A stretch of DNA of 57,056 nucleotides, taken from NCBI GenBank assembly GCA_002404605.1, contig DHKA01000080.1, positions 1 to 57,056 of the forward strand. Reading direction: 5' to 3'. Both the position numbers and the translations under genes were made by a program. The notes under the pieces are model-generated. The model ran no database searches and was not told where the DNA came from. It saw nothing but the letters and a program-made list of their open reading frames with translations. This document shows positions 24,201 through 32,614 of the stretch, piece by piece (position 1 is the first letter of the stretch; the number at the start of each line of letters is the position of its first letter). The stretch comes from Clostridiales bacterium UBA4706 (GTDB taxonomy: Bacteria > Bacillota > Clostridia > Oscillospirales > Oscillospiraceae).

Positions 24201-24820
24201 GCGACGGCTGGGCGTTCGACATCGGCTTCGGCGGTCTGGATCACGTCCTGGCCTCCGGCGAAGACGTCAACGTGTTCGTGTTCAACACCGAGGTGTACTC
24301 CAACACCGGCGGACAGGCTTCCAAGGCCTCCAACATCGGCCAGGTCGCGCAGTTCGCGGCGGCCGGCAAGGAGATCAAGAGCAAGTCTCTCGCCGAGATC
24401 GCCATGACCTACGGCTACGTCTACGTTGCCCAGGTCGCTATGGGCGCGAACATGGCACAGACGCTCAAGGCCATCAAGGAAGCCGAAGCGTGGCACGGCC
24501 CGTCCCTCATCATCGGCTACTCCCCTTGCGAGATGCACTCCATCAAGGGCGGCATGGCCAACTGCCAGCTTGAGATGAAGAAGGCTGTCGACTGCGGTTA
24601 CTGGAACCTCTTCCGGTACAACCCGGCGGCGGAGAAGCCCTTCTCGCTCGACAGCAAGGAGCCCAAGGGCGGCTATCAGGACTTCCTGAAGAACGAGGCC
24701 CGCTACGCGCGTCTCGCCACTTCCTTCCCCGAGCGCGCTGCGGAGCTCTTCGAGAAGAACGAAGAGAACGCCAAGGCCCGCTACAAGCACCTGCTCAAGC
24801 TCAAGGCGCTGTACGAATAA
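21269..24820 (+). CDS. nifJ: Pyruvate:ferredoxin (flavodoxin) oxidoreductase
   Basis: A single-chain enzyme of 1183 residues that oxidises pyruvate to acetyl-CoA and CO2 and reduces ferredoxin, the central step of clostridial energy metabolism. Domains in order: I (TAAAHVSYAFTEVAAIYPIT), II, III/gamma, a two-cluster ferredoxin domain (CAQCNQCAYVCPHA and CMGCSVCVSVCPTK), and the TPP domain with the proximal-cluster cysteines (SGSCAGCAETSYARL, NATGCSS) and the TPP/Mg motif GGDGWAFDIGFGGLDHVL. Codon use is strongly biased to C-ending codons compared with its neighbours, as expected for an abundant protein. ATG 21269 is preferred over 21260 for spacing from AGGAG. It is a single gene with its own promoter and terminator. 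Confidence 0.97.
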   Translation: MVRKLKSMDGNTAAAHVSYAFTEVAAIYPITPSSPMADYVDQWSAEGRKNVFGTTVKVAELESEAGAAGSVHGSLNAGALTTTYTASQGLLLMIPNMYKIAGELLPCVFHVSARAVASHALSIFGDHGDVYACRQTGFAMLAETNIQEIMDLSPVAHLSAIQGRVPFINFFDGFRTSHEIQKVAVWDYDDLADMLDWDAVKAFRERALNPEHPTMRGSHENGDIFFQNREASNKYYNALPEIVEQNMAKVNAKLGTDYQLFNYYGAPDADRVIVAMGSICDVAEEVIDYLTAHGEKVGLVKVRLFRPFRADKLVAAIPETVKKIAVLDRTKEPGAQGEPLFMDVVTAFATSGRQAKIIGGRYGLSSKDTPPASVFAVYDELKKDEPKNQFTVGIVDDVTHLSLTEKSREETPNTAAEGTIECKFWGLGGDGTVGANKNSTKIIGDHTDKYIQSYFQYDSKKTGGVTVSHLRFGDKPIKSPYYINKADFVACHNPSYIVKNFPMVQDVKPGGIFLINCQWDFEELNKHLHADAKRYIAKNNVQLYTINAIDLAVKVGMGKRTNTILQAAFFALANVLPKDEAVKYMKDAAEHSYMKKGMDVVQKNWDAIDAGAGALVKIDVPADWANATEEAHVEHLEGPEKTVAMVRNIMEPVGRMNGDSLPVSAFVDYADGTFQQGAAAYEKRGVSVTVPEWTAETCAQCNQCAYVCPHATIRPYTLNAEEVAAAPEGTKMVDHKMSKGKYKYALAVSPLDCMGCSVCVSVCPTKSLKMVGQESQLGEQKVFDYMVKDVTVKPDVAGTDNVIKSQYLKPYLEFSGSCAGCAETSYARLVTQLFGSRMYISNATGCSSIWGGPAATSPYCMDKNGKGVAWANSLFEDNAENGYGMYLGQKVLREKYIEAVKELIAVPYVDEDIAAAGKEFLDTVNDGEKNSAAAEKLIAAINANPSVPTCECDACKLARKVLEGKNYLAKKSVWIFGGDGWAFDIGFGGLDHVLASGEDVNVFVFNTEVYSNTGGQASKASNIGQVAQFAAAGKEIKSKSLAEIAMTYGYVYVAQVAMGANMAQTLKAIKEAEAWHGPSLIIGYSPCEMHSIKGGMANCQLEMKKAVDCGYWNLFRYNPAAEKPFSLDSKEPKGGYQDFLKNEARYARLATSFPERAAELFEKNEENAKARYKHLLKLKALYE

Positions 24821-24836
24821 TTTCCAACTGCAAAAA

Positions 24837-24866
24837 GACGCCGGGATCTTCCCGGCGTCTTTTTTG
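24837..24866 (+). terminator. Terminator after oxidoreductase gene
   Basis: The stem GACGCCGGG / CCCGGCGTC with loop ATCTT is followed by TTTTTTT, 17 bases past the stop. Confidence 0.9.
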
Positions 24867-24955
24867 TCTGCGCCGCTCCTATTGACCGGGCGGCGTGATT
24901 TGTGATATGTTTACAGGTACGAATCGAATCGATAACGGAGAAGGGGATGAGAGCC

Positions 24956-25951
24956 ATGCACTTTGATAAACGGACAAGCGCGGATCTGGACTATCTGAAA
25001 GCGTTTGCGGCGTTCCTTGTCGTGCTGGGCCACTGCCTTTCTTATTGCGCCGCCCGGCAGCCTCTGCCGCTGTTCGCCGGAATCGCTGAGGACCTGATCT
25101 ATCAGGTACATGTGCCGCTCTTTTTCACGATCTCCGGCTTCCTGTGCCACCGGCAGCCGCTGCGTCCATACTATAAGAAAAAGGTACTCCGCGTCCTCGT
25201 TCCGTTCTGGTTCTTCGCCTTTTTGAAGGTGTTTTTCAGCACCGTGATCGTCCGGCACTTTGCGCATGCAGATACGATCAGCGGCCAGCTTTACGATGCG
25301 CTCATCATCGGCCGTGCCTATTGGTTCGCCTACGCGATCTTTCTCATGCTTCTGATCGCGCCGCTCTTCTGGGAAAAGGACGAAAAAACCGCGCCCAGAA
25401 AAGCGTTTGCCGGCATGATCGCTGCTGCCGTTTTTACCGCCGTCTGCTCCATAAAGGAGCTTTCCCTTTTACCGGAGGTTTTCCAGATCGGCCGGACCGT
25501 AAAGCACCTTCCATTCTTTCTGTCCGGCATGGTGCTGCGGTATTATTATCCAAAGGTGAAAGAGCTTTTCGCACGGCACCATGCCGCCGTGTTCTGCTTC
25601 GCCGCGGCTATCGCCGCGGCGTCCGCCCTCTGCTTTGCGATGCAGTGGAAGATCGATGCATATCTTCGTCTTATTATGACGTCCTATGCACTGATGGCGC
25701 TGCTGCTTGCACTGGCGAATGCCATACCGGAGAATTGCCGGGCGCTGGCACAGACCGGGAGAATATCCTACCAGATCATGCTGTTCGACCCGTTTTACAA
25801 GGTCATGCTGTTTGCCGCGGCGGGGCAGCTCCTCGGCGGCGCGCCGCTGGCGATCGTCCCGCTCATCGCCGTAGCCGATTTCGCTCTCGGCGTCCTTACA
25901 TGCATTATTGCCAGAAAGATCCCCGTCGTTAGAACGCTGCTTGGATTGTAA
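24956..25951 (+). CDS. Acyltransferase 3 family membrane protein
   Basis: A 331-residue protein with about ten membrane helices of the acyltransferase-3/OafA type, which O-acetylate surface sugars or other envelope molecules. The opening segment contains RTSADLDYLKAFAAFLVVLGH, where the final His is the usual catalytic residue; HVPLFFTISGFLC follows as the second family motif. The ATG at 24956 has AAGGGG nine bases before; an ATG at 24947 is too close to it. It is followed after 20 bases by the DUF2974 gene, so probably co-transcribed. The acyl acceptor is unknown. Confidence 0.88.
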   Translation: MHFDKRTSADLDYLKAFAAFLVVLGHCLSYCAARQPLPLFAGIAEDLIYQVHVPLFFTISGFLCHRQPLRPYYKKKVLRVLVPFWFFAFLKVFFSTVIVRHFAHADTISGQLYDALIIGRAYWFAYAIFLMLLIAPLFWEKDEKTAPRKAFAGMIAAAVFTAVCSIKELSLLPEVFQIGRTVKHLPFFLSGMVLRYYYPKVKELFARHHAAVFCFAAAIAAASALCFAMQWKIDAYLRLIMTSYALMALLLALANAIPENCRALAQTGRISYQIMLFDPFYKVMLFAAAGQLLGGAPLAIVPLIAVADFALGVLTCIIARKIPVVRTLLGL

Positions 25952-25971
25952 AAAAGTAAAGAGGTTTATCT

Positions 25972-27123
25972 ATGCCGAACATTCTCGATTACCTTACCTG
26001 GCGCGGCGATGTGCCGTTTTCGGTGTCGCCGCCGAACGAGGTGGACAACTATATCCACTGCAAGATCGGCACGCTCGATTTTACGGGCATCGTGCCGGAA
26101 AACGAGCTGTACGTCCCGCTGCCGCAGGCGGTGGAGGCGTATTTTGCCGCGGGCGGCGCGGAAAAGCTCGGCGCGCTCAGCTCGCCGTATATCGCTCCGA
26201 TGATCAAGCGCCTGCCGGAAACGGTGCGTTTCCGCGAGGTGATGCTCACCGGCTTCCGCCAGGTGTTCGACGAGAAAAAAACGGAGCAGTTCTCCGCGCT
26301 CACGCTGCGTCTGCCGGGCGGACTGCACTATGTGACCTTCCGCGGCACGGACGATACGATCGTTGGCTGGAAGGAAGACTGCCTGCTCACCGTTATGGAC
26401 GAGATCCCAGCGCAGCGCGATGCGGTCGAGTATCTCACATGGGCGGCCTCGGTCTATCCGGGGAAGATCGCCGTCGGCGGGCACTCCAAGGGCGGCAATC
26501 TCGCCATGTACGCCGCCGCGATGACGCCTAAGAGCGTGCAGGAGCGGATCGGGAACATCTACAATAACGACGGCCCCGGCTTCCAGGAGAAAATTTTGCA
26601 GACCGAGGGCTACCAGCGTATCAAGCCGCGCATCAAAACGATCCTCTCCCAAAACGCCATGGTCGGTACGCTTCTCTGGCATGACTGCGACTATACGGTC
26701 GTGAAGAGCACCGCCGCGCTGCTCGGCGCGCACGACGGCTTCACGTGGGAGACGACGCCCACAGGCTTTGTCCGCTGTGAAAACCTGTCGCCGTCGGCGC
26801 GGGCGTTCGACCACGCGATGGAGGAAGTGCTCGGCGGCATGAGCATGGCCGAGCGGCAGGAATTCATCGAGGAATTTTTCGGCACGCTCACGGCCACCGG
26901 AGCCGTAACGCTCAGCGACCTCTCCGCGCGGATGCTGCGCGAAACGCTGCGCGTCGCCCGCGCGGTGTATCAGGAGCCGAGCCTGCACAGAATGGTCAAC
27001 GAGACGCTCGAAGCCATGGCCAAAGGCTACGCCGCCGAGCGCAACTGGAGCCTCAGCCGTCTGAAGCTCCCGGCCAATCCCCTCCGGCGCAAGAAAACCA
27101 AAGAGGAACAGGACAAAACCTGA
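25972..27123 (+). CDS. DUF2974 alpha/beta-hydrolase-like protein
   Basis: A 383-residue cytoplasmic protein of the DUF2974 (Mbeg1-like) family. The nucleophile elbow is GGHSKGGNLAMYAA (Ser near residue 171), the lipase-type GxSxGG, after strands typical of an alpha/beta hydrolase (LHYVTFRGTDDTIVGWKED). The acid and His of the triad probably lie in the region NNDGPGFQ and near CENLSPSARAFDHA but cannot be fixed by eye. AAAGAGG precedes the ATG at 25972. It lies after the acyltransferase gene and before a bidirectional terminator. A lipid or ester substrate is inferred from the fold only. Confidence 0.88.
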   Translation: MPNILDYLTWRGDVPFSVSPPNEVDNYIHCKIGTLDFTGIVPENELYVPLPQAVEAYFAAGGAEKLGALSSPYIAPMIKRLPETVRFREVMLTGFRQVFDEKKTEQFSALTLRLPGGLHYVTFRGTDDTIVGWKEDCLLTVMDEIPAQRDAVEYLTWAASVYPGKIAVGGHSKGGNLAMYAAAMTPKSVQERIGNIYNNDGPGFQEKILQTEGYQRIKPRIKTILSQNAMVGTLLWHDCDYTVVKSTAALLGAHDGFTWETTPTGFVRCENLSPSARAFDHAMEEVLGGMSMAERQEFIEEFFGTLTATGAVTLSDLSARMLRETLRVARAVYQEPSLHRMVNETLEAMAKGYAAERNWSLSRLKLPANPLRRKKTKEEQDKT

Positions 27124-27141
27124 CATATTTTTAATGACAAT

Positions 27142-27180
27142 GCCCCCTTACGCAGTTTTCTGCGTAAGGGGGCGTTTATT
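27142..27180. terminator. Bidirectional terminator
   Basis: GCCCCCTTACGCAG / CTGCGTAAGGGGGC, a perfect 14-bp stem with a TTTT loop, between the convergent DUF2974 and DUF169 genes. Confidence 0.85.
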
Positions 27181-27190
27181 CAAAGAGAGA

Positions 27191-27952
27191 TCATTTTTTC
27201 AAAACAAAATCGGGCGACATTTTCTGCCAGTGCGCCATGCGGCGGGCGAGCTCCGCTTTGCTCTCGGCGTCCTTGCGCATTGCGATGGGCTCCCAGTCCA
27301 TCTCACCGAGCGCCTGCACGACCTCGTCGATCTTCTGATAGGGGATGGCGATGATATGCCGTCCGGGAGGATAGGTACCGCGGCGCTTCATGCCGTGGTG
27401 CATGCCGGTGATACAGAAATTCACCTTGCCGGTGACGTAAGGATAGCTGTACATCCACGCGCAGCTGAGCACCGACGAGCACTTGCTCTCCCAGAAATCA
27501 CCGGAAATATAGCTCGTGGCGCGCATGATGATCTCCGCCTTTTCCACCTCGGCGACGCAGATGATCAGATCGGGATCAAAATCACAGATGGCAACGGGGC
27601 AGAAAATGACAAAATTCACCGACCCTGGAACAAGCGTCGTCATGCTGTTATAAATGCGCGCGTTCGGCGCGGGCGTCTTGAACACGCCGAAGTCGTATCC
27701 CGCCTGACCGCTCGCGCCGAGCGGCGGCTTGGGGATCATGCCGAGCGCCATTTTTCCGAAGCAGTTATCGTCGTCCTTTGTGATGAAGAACTTTTTCCCC
27801 GTAATCTGCGCTTCCTTTACAAACTCGCAGAACGAGAGCGTCTTATCGGTGTGCGCGGTGTTTTCCGGCATGGCGTAGCAGTATTTGACCGCAACGGCCG
27901 GATACTCCATTTCGAGCTTGGCAAAAAGCTCTTTTGCCTTCTGACTGAGCAT
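27191..27952 (-). CDS. DUF169 domain protein
   Basis: A 253-residue soluble protein matching DUF169, a family of unknown function often found in anaerobes near redox or sulfur genes. Recognisable parts are YPAVAVKYCYAMPEN at the start, FFITKDDDNCFGKMALGM in the first third and ATSYISGDFWESKCSSVLSCAW in the middle. Eight Cys residues, several in Cys-rich stretches, suggest metal or cofactor binding but form no standard motif. GTTAGGAGG lies before the ATG at 27952. It is downstream of the MalY-like gene by 30 bases on the same strand, so the two likely form an operon. Confidence 0.85.
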   Translation of the reverse strand: MLSQKAKELFAKLEMEYPAVAVKYCYAMPENTAHTDKTLSFCEFVKEAQITGKKFFITKDDDNCFGKMALGMIPKPPLGASGQAGYDFGVFKTPAPNARIYNSMTTLVPGSVNFVIFCPVAICDFDPDLIICVAEVEKAEIIMRATSYISGDFWESKCSSVLSCAWMYSYPYVTGKVNFCITGMHHGMKRRGTYPPGRHIIAIPYQKIDEVVQALGEMDWEPIAMRKDAESKAELARRMAHWQKMSPDFVLKK

Positions 27953-27982
27953 AGCTTCCCCTCCTAACGAAATGATTCAAAT

Positions 27983-29176
27983 TTACCGTTTGTCGGTGTG
28001 CGCGCGCAGCGCCTTGCCGAGTCTCTCGAGCGCGGGCGTGATGTATGACGTGGGGCAGGCGAGATTCCAGCGCTCAAATCCGCGCCCGGCCTCGCCAAAC
28101 ACCATGCCATCATCGAAGAAGAGAAACGCCTCGCGGCGCAGCAGCTCTGCCAGCTCATCCGCAGGGATGCCGAGCGGACGGAAATCCATCCAGAGAAGAT
28201 ACGTGCCCTCGAGCGGCGAAACGATGACAGACGGAAATTCCCGATAGAGATACTCCACGACGAGACGGCGGTTTTCCTCCAGCACGCCGATGAGCTGATC
28301 GAGCCATTCGTCGCCCTCGGTATACGCAATGCGGCAGGCTTCCAGCCCGAGAATGTTGCACTTGGGGTTTCCGTCGTGGCGCTTGAGCTCTTCGTCAAAC
28401 GCCTTGCGCAGCGCCTCGTTGGGTACGATTACGCTCGAAGTCTGAAGCCCGGCGAGACTGAACGTCTTGCTCGGGGAGATGGCGGTCAGTGTGTTCTGCG
28501 CAAGCTCTTCGCTGAGCGATGCGATGGGCGTGTGGTGATAGCCGGGCAAAATAAGGTCGCTGTGGATCTCGTCACTGAAGAGAATAACGCCGTTTTCGAG
28601 ACAGATGCGGCCGATGCGCTCAAGCTCCCCGTGCGTCCATACGCGGCCGCAGGGGTTGTGTGGGCTGCACAGGATCATGAGCTTCACGTCCGGGCGCTTC
28701 GCCTTCGCTTCGAGATCGGCAAAATCAATGGTATAGTACCCGTTCGTATTGATGAGCGCCGAGCCGACGACCTGCCGGCCGTTCCGCGTGGCAGCCATAT
28801 ACATTGGATAATAAACCGGCGTGAGCAGCAGCACGCCGTCGCCGGGTGCGGTGAACGTATGTACGGCGGTGAAGAAGGCGTTGATGACGCCCGGCGTGCC
28901 GAGCAGCCACTCCGGACGGATGTCCCAGCCGTGACGGTCGCGCTCCCAGCGGCAGACGGCGGCGTTGAAGCGTTCGTCCGGGTTGCAGTAGCCGAGCGGA
29001 CTTTTATCGAGGAACGCCTTCAGCCCCTCCACTACCTCGGGCATGACCTTCAGCTCCATATCGGCGACGGAAAATGGGATGACGTCCTCGGGACAACCGT
29101 ACTTTTCCATCTCCGCCCATTTCATGCTGCCGGTGCCGCGGCGCGGCTGCACCGTTTCAAAATCGTAATGTTTCAT
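27983..29176 (-). CDS. MalY/PatB-type PLP C-S lyase or aminotransferase
   Basis: A 397-residue fold-type I PLP enzyme of the MalY/PatB group, which cleaves the C-S bond of cystathionine or cysteine conjugates, giving a thiol, pyruvate and ammonia. Visible features: IPFSVADMELKVMPEV near residue 33, the glycine-rich GTPGVINAFFTAVHTF, the SPHNPCGRVW Asn that contacts PLP, the DEIHSDL Asp, and the PLP lysine in SPSKTFSLAGLQ. GGGGAGGT lies before the ATG at 29176. It is followed by DUF169 and is divergent from an APC permease, suggesting uptake and breakdown of an amino acid or conjugate. Confidence 0.9.
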   Translation of the reverse strand: MKHYDFETVQPRRGTGSMKWAEMEKYGCPEDVIPFSVADMELKVMPEVVEGLKAFLDKSPLGYCNPDERFNAAVCRWERDRHGWDIRPEWLLGTPGVINAFFTAVHTFTAPGDGVLLLTPVYYPMYMAATRNGRQVVGSALINTNGYYTIDFADLEAKAKRPDVKLMILCSPHNPCGRVWTHGELERIGRICLENGVILFSDEIHSDLILPGYHHTPIASLSEELAQNTLTAISPSKTFSLAGLQTSSVIVPNEALRKAFDEELKRHDGNPKCNILGLEACRIAYTEGDEWLDQLIGVLEENRRLVVEYLYREFPSVIVSPLEGTYLLWMDFRPLGIPADELAELLRREAFLFFDDGMVFGEAGRGFERWNLACPTSYITPALERLGKALRAHTDKR

Positions 29177-29501
29177 AAATGTTACCTCCCCTTATTGTGG
29201 AAGCAAATAATTTAATTGCTTGACAATTTTCTCAATAGTAGCACAACGCAAAATGGAAAGTCAACAGGGAATCGCGGGTGAATAACAGAAAAACCGTGTA
29301 TTATTGAGTAAAAACGCGCGATTCGGCGCAAACGATAAAAAGATATTTAGAGAATTATACAACATGCCGATTGACGAGCGGAATTTGGTGTGATACGCTG
29401 TGGTCACGATTGTTAAGCGATTTAATTAAATTGTAAATCGCTCGACAGCGAGGGAAAAAGAAAACAGCGTTCCCCAAAAACGAAAAAAGGAGAGAACCAA
29501 A
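29177..29501. other. 325-bp intergenic region between divergent malY-like and permease genes
   Basis: AT-rich region that must hold promoters both ways. On the minus strand TTGAGA, 17 bases, AATTAT lies about 40 bp before the MalY-like ATG. On the plus strand TTGACG (29371-29376) with a TGTGATAC stretch 16-17 bases later is a weak candidate for the permease. A 9-bp dyad AGCGATTTA / TAAATCGCT at 29415-29441 could be an operator for the MarR or another regulator. No ORF. Confidence 0.4.
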
Positions 29502-30827
29502 ATGAGAAAACTCAGCGGAAAAGACCTCTTTTTCATGGCGATGGGTTCTACCATCGGCGCGGGCATCATTACGAATACCGGCGCAGCGATCGGTATGGCC
29601 GGCAGCGGCGTTATCATTGCCTACCTGATGGCGTTCGCGGTCATGTTCATCGCCAACCTCCCCACCATGTTCTTCACAACGGTACACCCGGTCATGAGCC
29701 CCCAGTACGTTATGACCTCCTGGATCAGCAAGAAGGTCGCGGGCTTCTGGCTCTACTGCCAGATCTTCGCCGCCTTTGCGCAGGCCTATATGGGCGTCGC
29801 CTTCGGCACATACCTCACCAGTATCTTCACCGGCATCAGCACGAGCGCGGCGGCCTGCATCATTGTGACGCTGTTCTTCCTGCTGAACCTGCTCGATCTG
29901 AAGACCTCGGCGAAGGTGCAGAACGTCGTTACCTCGATTTTGCTCGTCGTGCTGCTCTCGTTCATCATCCTCGGTCTCGGCAAGTGCGACATGAACCAGC
30001 TCTTCAGCAAGGAGAGCCTGCTCTTCGGCGGCACGCGTGGCATTTTTGACGCTTGCGCGGCGGTCCTCTTCGGTGTCGGCGGCTGCACGATCATCATGAA
30101 CTTCGGCCCGCAGATCGAAAATCCGAAGCGCAACATCCCCAAAATGACGATCATCACGTTTGTCTGCGCGTTCCTCGCGTTCGGCCTCGTTGCGTTCGTC
30201 GGTTCCGGCGTGGCTCCCCTCGCGGAGGTTGCCGGCAAGCCCATGACCTATCAGGCGCAGATCATCTATCCGGGCAACTGGTATCTCCTGTTCGTTATCG
30301 GCGGCGCGCTGCTCGCCATTGTCACTACCATCAACGCCAACTATCAGCGCTACTGGAGCTCCATCCTCCGCGGCGTGGACGAGGGCTGGCTGCCGGAGTT
30401 CATGGGTAAGCGCAACAAGCACGGCATCCCCTGGGTGCTCATGGTGCTCTTCTGGCTCATGGCTCTCATCCCTAACCTGTTCGGACTGAACATCGGCCAG
30501 CTCATCAGTCTTGCCTCCGCCGTTACGCTCATCCCGATGCTCATCCCCGTCTGGGGCTTCGTGAAGCTCCCCGAGCGCGACCCCGAGGGCTGGAATGCCT
30601 CCAAAATGTCCAAGACCTTCGCGTCCAAGGGCTCCCGCATCGCGCTGTGCGCTGTCTCCACGATCCTGCTCGGCATCTTCGTTGTGCTGAATGTCCTCAA
30701 ATTCAGCAAGGTCGCCGTCATCTTCGTGTGCATCTACTTCGCGGTCTGTGCGGCCATCTGCGTGTTCTTCGGCGATAAGCTCCTCGCCGCCGGCGAAAAG
30801 CGCCTTGCGGCCAAGGGCGAACAGTAA
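29502..30827 (+). CDS. APC-superfamily amino acid permease
   Basis: A 441-residue transporter with about twelve membrane helices. The first helix carries the unwound Gly-rich substrate motif GSTIGAGIITNTGAAIG, as in APC permeases, and FDACAAVLFGVGGC is the equivalent in helix 6. AAAAGGAGAG precedes the ATG at 29502. Codon use is biased like that of highly expressed genes. It is followed after 78 bases by an M24 peptidase and then a glutaredoxin-like gene, and it is divergent from the MalY-type lyase. It may import the amino acid or dipeptide those enzymes process; the exact substrate cannot be read from sequence. Confidence 0.9.
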   Translation: MRKLSGKDLFFMAMGSTIGAGIITNTGAAIGMAGSGVIIAYLMAFAVMFIANLPTMFFTTVHPVMSPQYVMTSWISKKVAGFWLYCQIFAAFAQAYMGVAFGTYLTSIFTGISTSAAACIIVTLFFLLNLLDLKTSAKVQNVVTSILLVVLLSFIILGLGKCDMNQLFSKESLLFGGTRGIFDACAAVLFGVGGCTIIMNFGPQIENPKRNIPKMTIITFVCAFLAFGLVAFVGSGVAPLAEVAGKPMTYQAQIIYPGNWYLLFVIGGALLAIVTTINANYQRYWSSILRGVDEGWLPEFMGKRNKHGIPWVLMVLFWLMALIPNLFGLNIGQLISLASAVTLIPMLIPVWGFVKLPERDPEGWNASKMSKTFASKGSRIALCAVSTILLGIFVVLNVLKFSKVAVIFVCIYFAVCAAICVFFGDKLLAAGEKRLAAKGEQ

Positions 30828-30851
30828 TAATACGATCCATAGAAAAGCGGT

Positions 30852-30880
30852 TTGGCGTTCCGGGTATCCCGGAACGCCAA
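30852..30880. repeat. Perfect 13-bp inverted repeat between permease and peptidase genes
   Basis: TTGGCGTTCCGGG / CCCGGAACGCCAA with a three-base loop. No T-tract follows; the peptidase ribosome site comes 13 bases later. It may lower downstream expression or protect the upstream mRNA. Confidence 0.65.
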
Positions 30881-30905
30881 AGTAAAAAGAAAGGAGAACT
30901 ATCCC

Positions 30906-32135
30906 ATGGTGAATAAAATGGAAAAGTGCCTGCATCCGGTGCTGGCCAAGCGCGATCAGAACTGGTTCTGCTCCCGCATCCAGGCGGAGATGAAGCGGCA
31001 GTGCCTCGGCTATCTGATCCTCCAGACGCCCTATAACGTCATGTACGCCACCGGCTACTCCCCGCTCGTCGGCAGCTCGGCCGCTGTTATTCCGGCGGAG
31101 GGCGACGCGCATCTCATCATCAGCACGCTCGAGAGCGCGGACGCTTACGCTTCCACGAACAATGTTGATGTGCGCGAGTTCATGTCGTGGGTGTTCATCG
31201 ATAACGGCACCGAGGAATCCCGCCGCGACAAGGGCGACGTGATGGATCCCGACGCTGTGGTGCATATGACGATCGACCTCATCAAAAACACCCCGATGGA
31301 CGGCAAGGTCGGCATCGAGATGGGCTCCGTGAGCCATGCGTTTTACGGCAAGCTCGCCGCCGCACTGCCGGAGGGCATGATCGTGGACGGCTCGTCCGTC
31401 ACGAGAAATTGCCGCGTCGTCAAGTGCCAGTGGGAGATCGATATGCTTCGTCTGGCTGCTACCGAGGCGGACAAGGCGTGGCGCGCGATGGCCGCGGAGA
31501 TCAAGCCGGGCATGCCCGCCTGGAAGCTCGATGCGATGTTCGCCTACAAAGCCAGCAAGCTCAATCTGGAGCACGGCACCTGCGGCCGTTCGCACAGCTT
31601 CATCCCGGCCGTCGGCCCGTATTATGGTCTGTGCGGCGTGCCGCGCGGATATATTCTCAAGGCCGGCGACGTTATCAAGTTTGACGTCGGCTACTCTTAC
31701 TTCGGCTACTGGAGCGACATCGCCCGTACGTTCGCCGTCGGCGGCACGGCGCCCGACGAGGTGCTGGAGATCTACGATACGCTCTATAAGGCCAACCGCA
31801 TGGGCGTGGAAATGCTCAAGCCCGGCACGCCGATGAAGGACATCTACAACGCCATCCGCGAGCAGGTTGAGCAGAGCCGTCTCATCCCGAAGTATCCCCG
31901 CGGACACATGGGCCACTCCATCGGCAGCGGCGTCGGCCCCGAGGAATACCCGACCATCGCTCCGGGGACAGACTATGTGCTCGAAGAGAACATGGTTCTC
32001 TGCCTTGAAACGCCGTACTCCGCCACCGGCGGCGCGCCGGTCAAGGGCGGCTTCAATCTCGAAGATACCCACGTCATCACTGCCGACGGCCACGACTCGT
32101 TCACCGTCATGCCGGACAACATTTTCTGGAATTAA
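30906..32135 (+). CDS. M24 family metallopeptidase (Xaa-Pro peptidase/creatinase type)
   Basis: A 409-residue pita-bread enzyme. The N-terminal creatinase-like domain covers residues about 1-165. The catalytic domain has the metal ligands of the family in order: FDVGYSYFGYWSDIA (two Asp), GHMGHSIGSGVG (His), LEENMVLCLETPYS (Glu) and GGFNLEDTHVI (Glu). Members cleave Xaa-Pro bonds or hydrolyse C-N bonds in compounds such as creatine; the exact substrate is open. The ATG at 30906 has AAAGGAGAAC upstream. It sits in the permease-peptidase-glutaredoxin run and ends before a terminator-like stem. Confidence 0.88.
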   Translation: MVNKMEKCLHPVLAKRDQNWFCSRIQAEMKRQCLGYLILQTPYNVMYATGYSPLVGSSAAVIPAEGDAHLIISTLESADAYASTNNVDVREFMSWVFIDNGTEESRRDKGDVMDPDAVVHMTIDLIKNTPMDGKVGIEMGSVSHAFYGKLAAALPEGMIVDGSSVTRNCRVVKCQWEIDMLRLAATEADKAWRAMAAEIKPGMPAWKLDAMFAYKASKLNLEHGTCGRSHSFIPAVGPYYGLCGVPRGYILKAGDVIKFDVGYSYFGYWSDIARTFAVGGTAPDEVLEIYDTLYKANRMGVEMLKPGTPMKDIYNAIREQVEQSRLIPKYPRGHMGHSIGSGVGPEEYPTIAPGTDYVLEENMVLCLETPYSATGGAPVKGGFNLEDTHVITADGHDSFTVMPDNIFWN

Positions 32136-32157
32136 GCCGTTTTGTATTGTATAATCG

Positions 32158-32197
32158 TTCCGCGGAGAGAATTGCCTCTCTCCGCGGAATCGTTTTT
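32158..32197 (+). terminator. Terminator after M24 peptidase
   Basis: The stem TTCCGCGGAGAGA / TCTCTCCGCGGAA, loop ATTGCC, is followed by TCGTTTTTC. It may be partial, since the glutaredoxin-like gene follows at once. Confidence 0.75.
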
Positions 32198-32223
32198 CAT
32201 TTTATAAAAAGGAGCTTTATACT

Positions 32224-32511
32224 ATGGCGATCAAGGTTTACGGCAGCAACGTCTGCCCCGGCACGATGCGGTTTCTCTCCATTCTTACGGAAAACGGCGT
32301 CATGCCGCAGTTCATCAATGTGACCGGTTCGATCAATCTTCTTAAGGACTTTATCTATCTGCGCGATACGCACCCGGCGTTCGATGCATTCCGCGGTACG
32401 GGACGCATCGGCTTCCCGCTTGTCCAGCTTGAGGACGGCACGTATACGACCGATCTGGACGGTGTGCTGGAGAGCTTCGGCATCACCACGCGCATGCAGT
32501 TCGGCAAATGA
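32224..32511 (+). CDS. Glutaredoxin-like protein
   Basis: A 95-residue thioredoxin-fold protein. The N-terminal strand and redox motif are MAIKVYGSNVCPGTMRFL, with a single active-site Cys in CPGT in place of the CPxC of dithiol glutaredoxins. The cis-Pro loop is GFPLVQLEDG, and the family's C-terminal helix is short. AAGGAGC precedes the ATG at 32224. No glutathione synthesis gene is in view, so its partner thiol is unknown. The position after the peptidase and near the C-S lyase suggests it handles a thiol or mixed disulfide in the same pathway, which is inference. Confidence 0.82.
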   Translation: MAIKVYGSNVCPGTMRFLSILTENGVMPQFINVTGSINLLKDFIYLRDTHPAFDAFRGTGRIGFPLVQLEDGTYTTDLDGVLESFGITTRMQFGK

Positions 32512-32614
32512 CCACGCCCGCCGCACGAAAACGACGCGGCAAAGTTTTTGTTGCATTTCTCCCAAGTGCATGTTTTAATAATATTTTAGGAAATAGAGTT
32601 TTGGAGAATGCAGA

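Noticed and set aside
21251..24790. Minus-strand open frame of 1179 codons opposite the pyruvate:ferredoxin oxidoreductase
   Set aside because: Antisense shadow of a gene with strong C-ending codon bias; no ribosome site, Val/Leu/Gly-rich text without motifs.
29355..32093. Minus-strand open frame of 912 codons opposite the permease and M24 peptidase
   Set aside because: Same antisense effect; rich in Glu, Asp, His and Arg with no recognisable fold and spanning two real genes and their gap.
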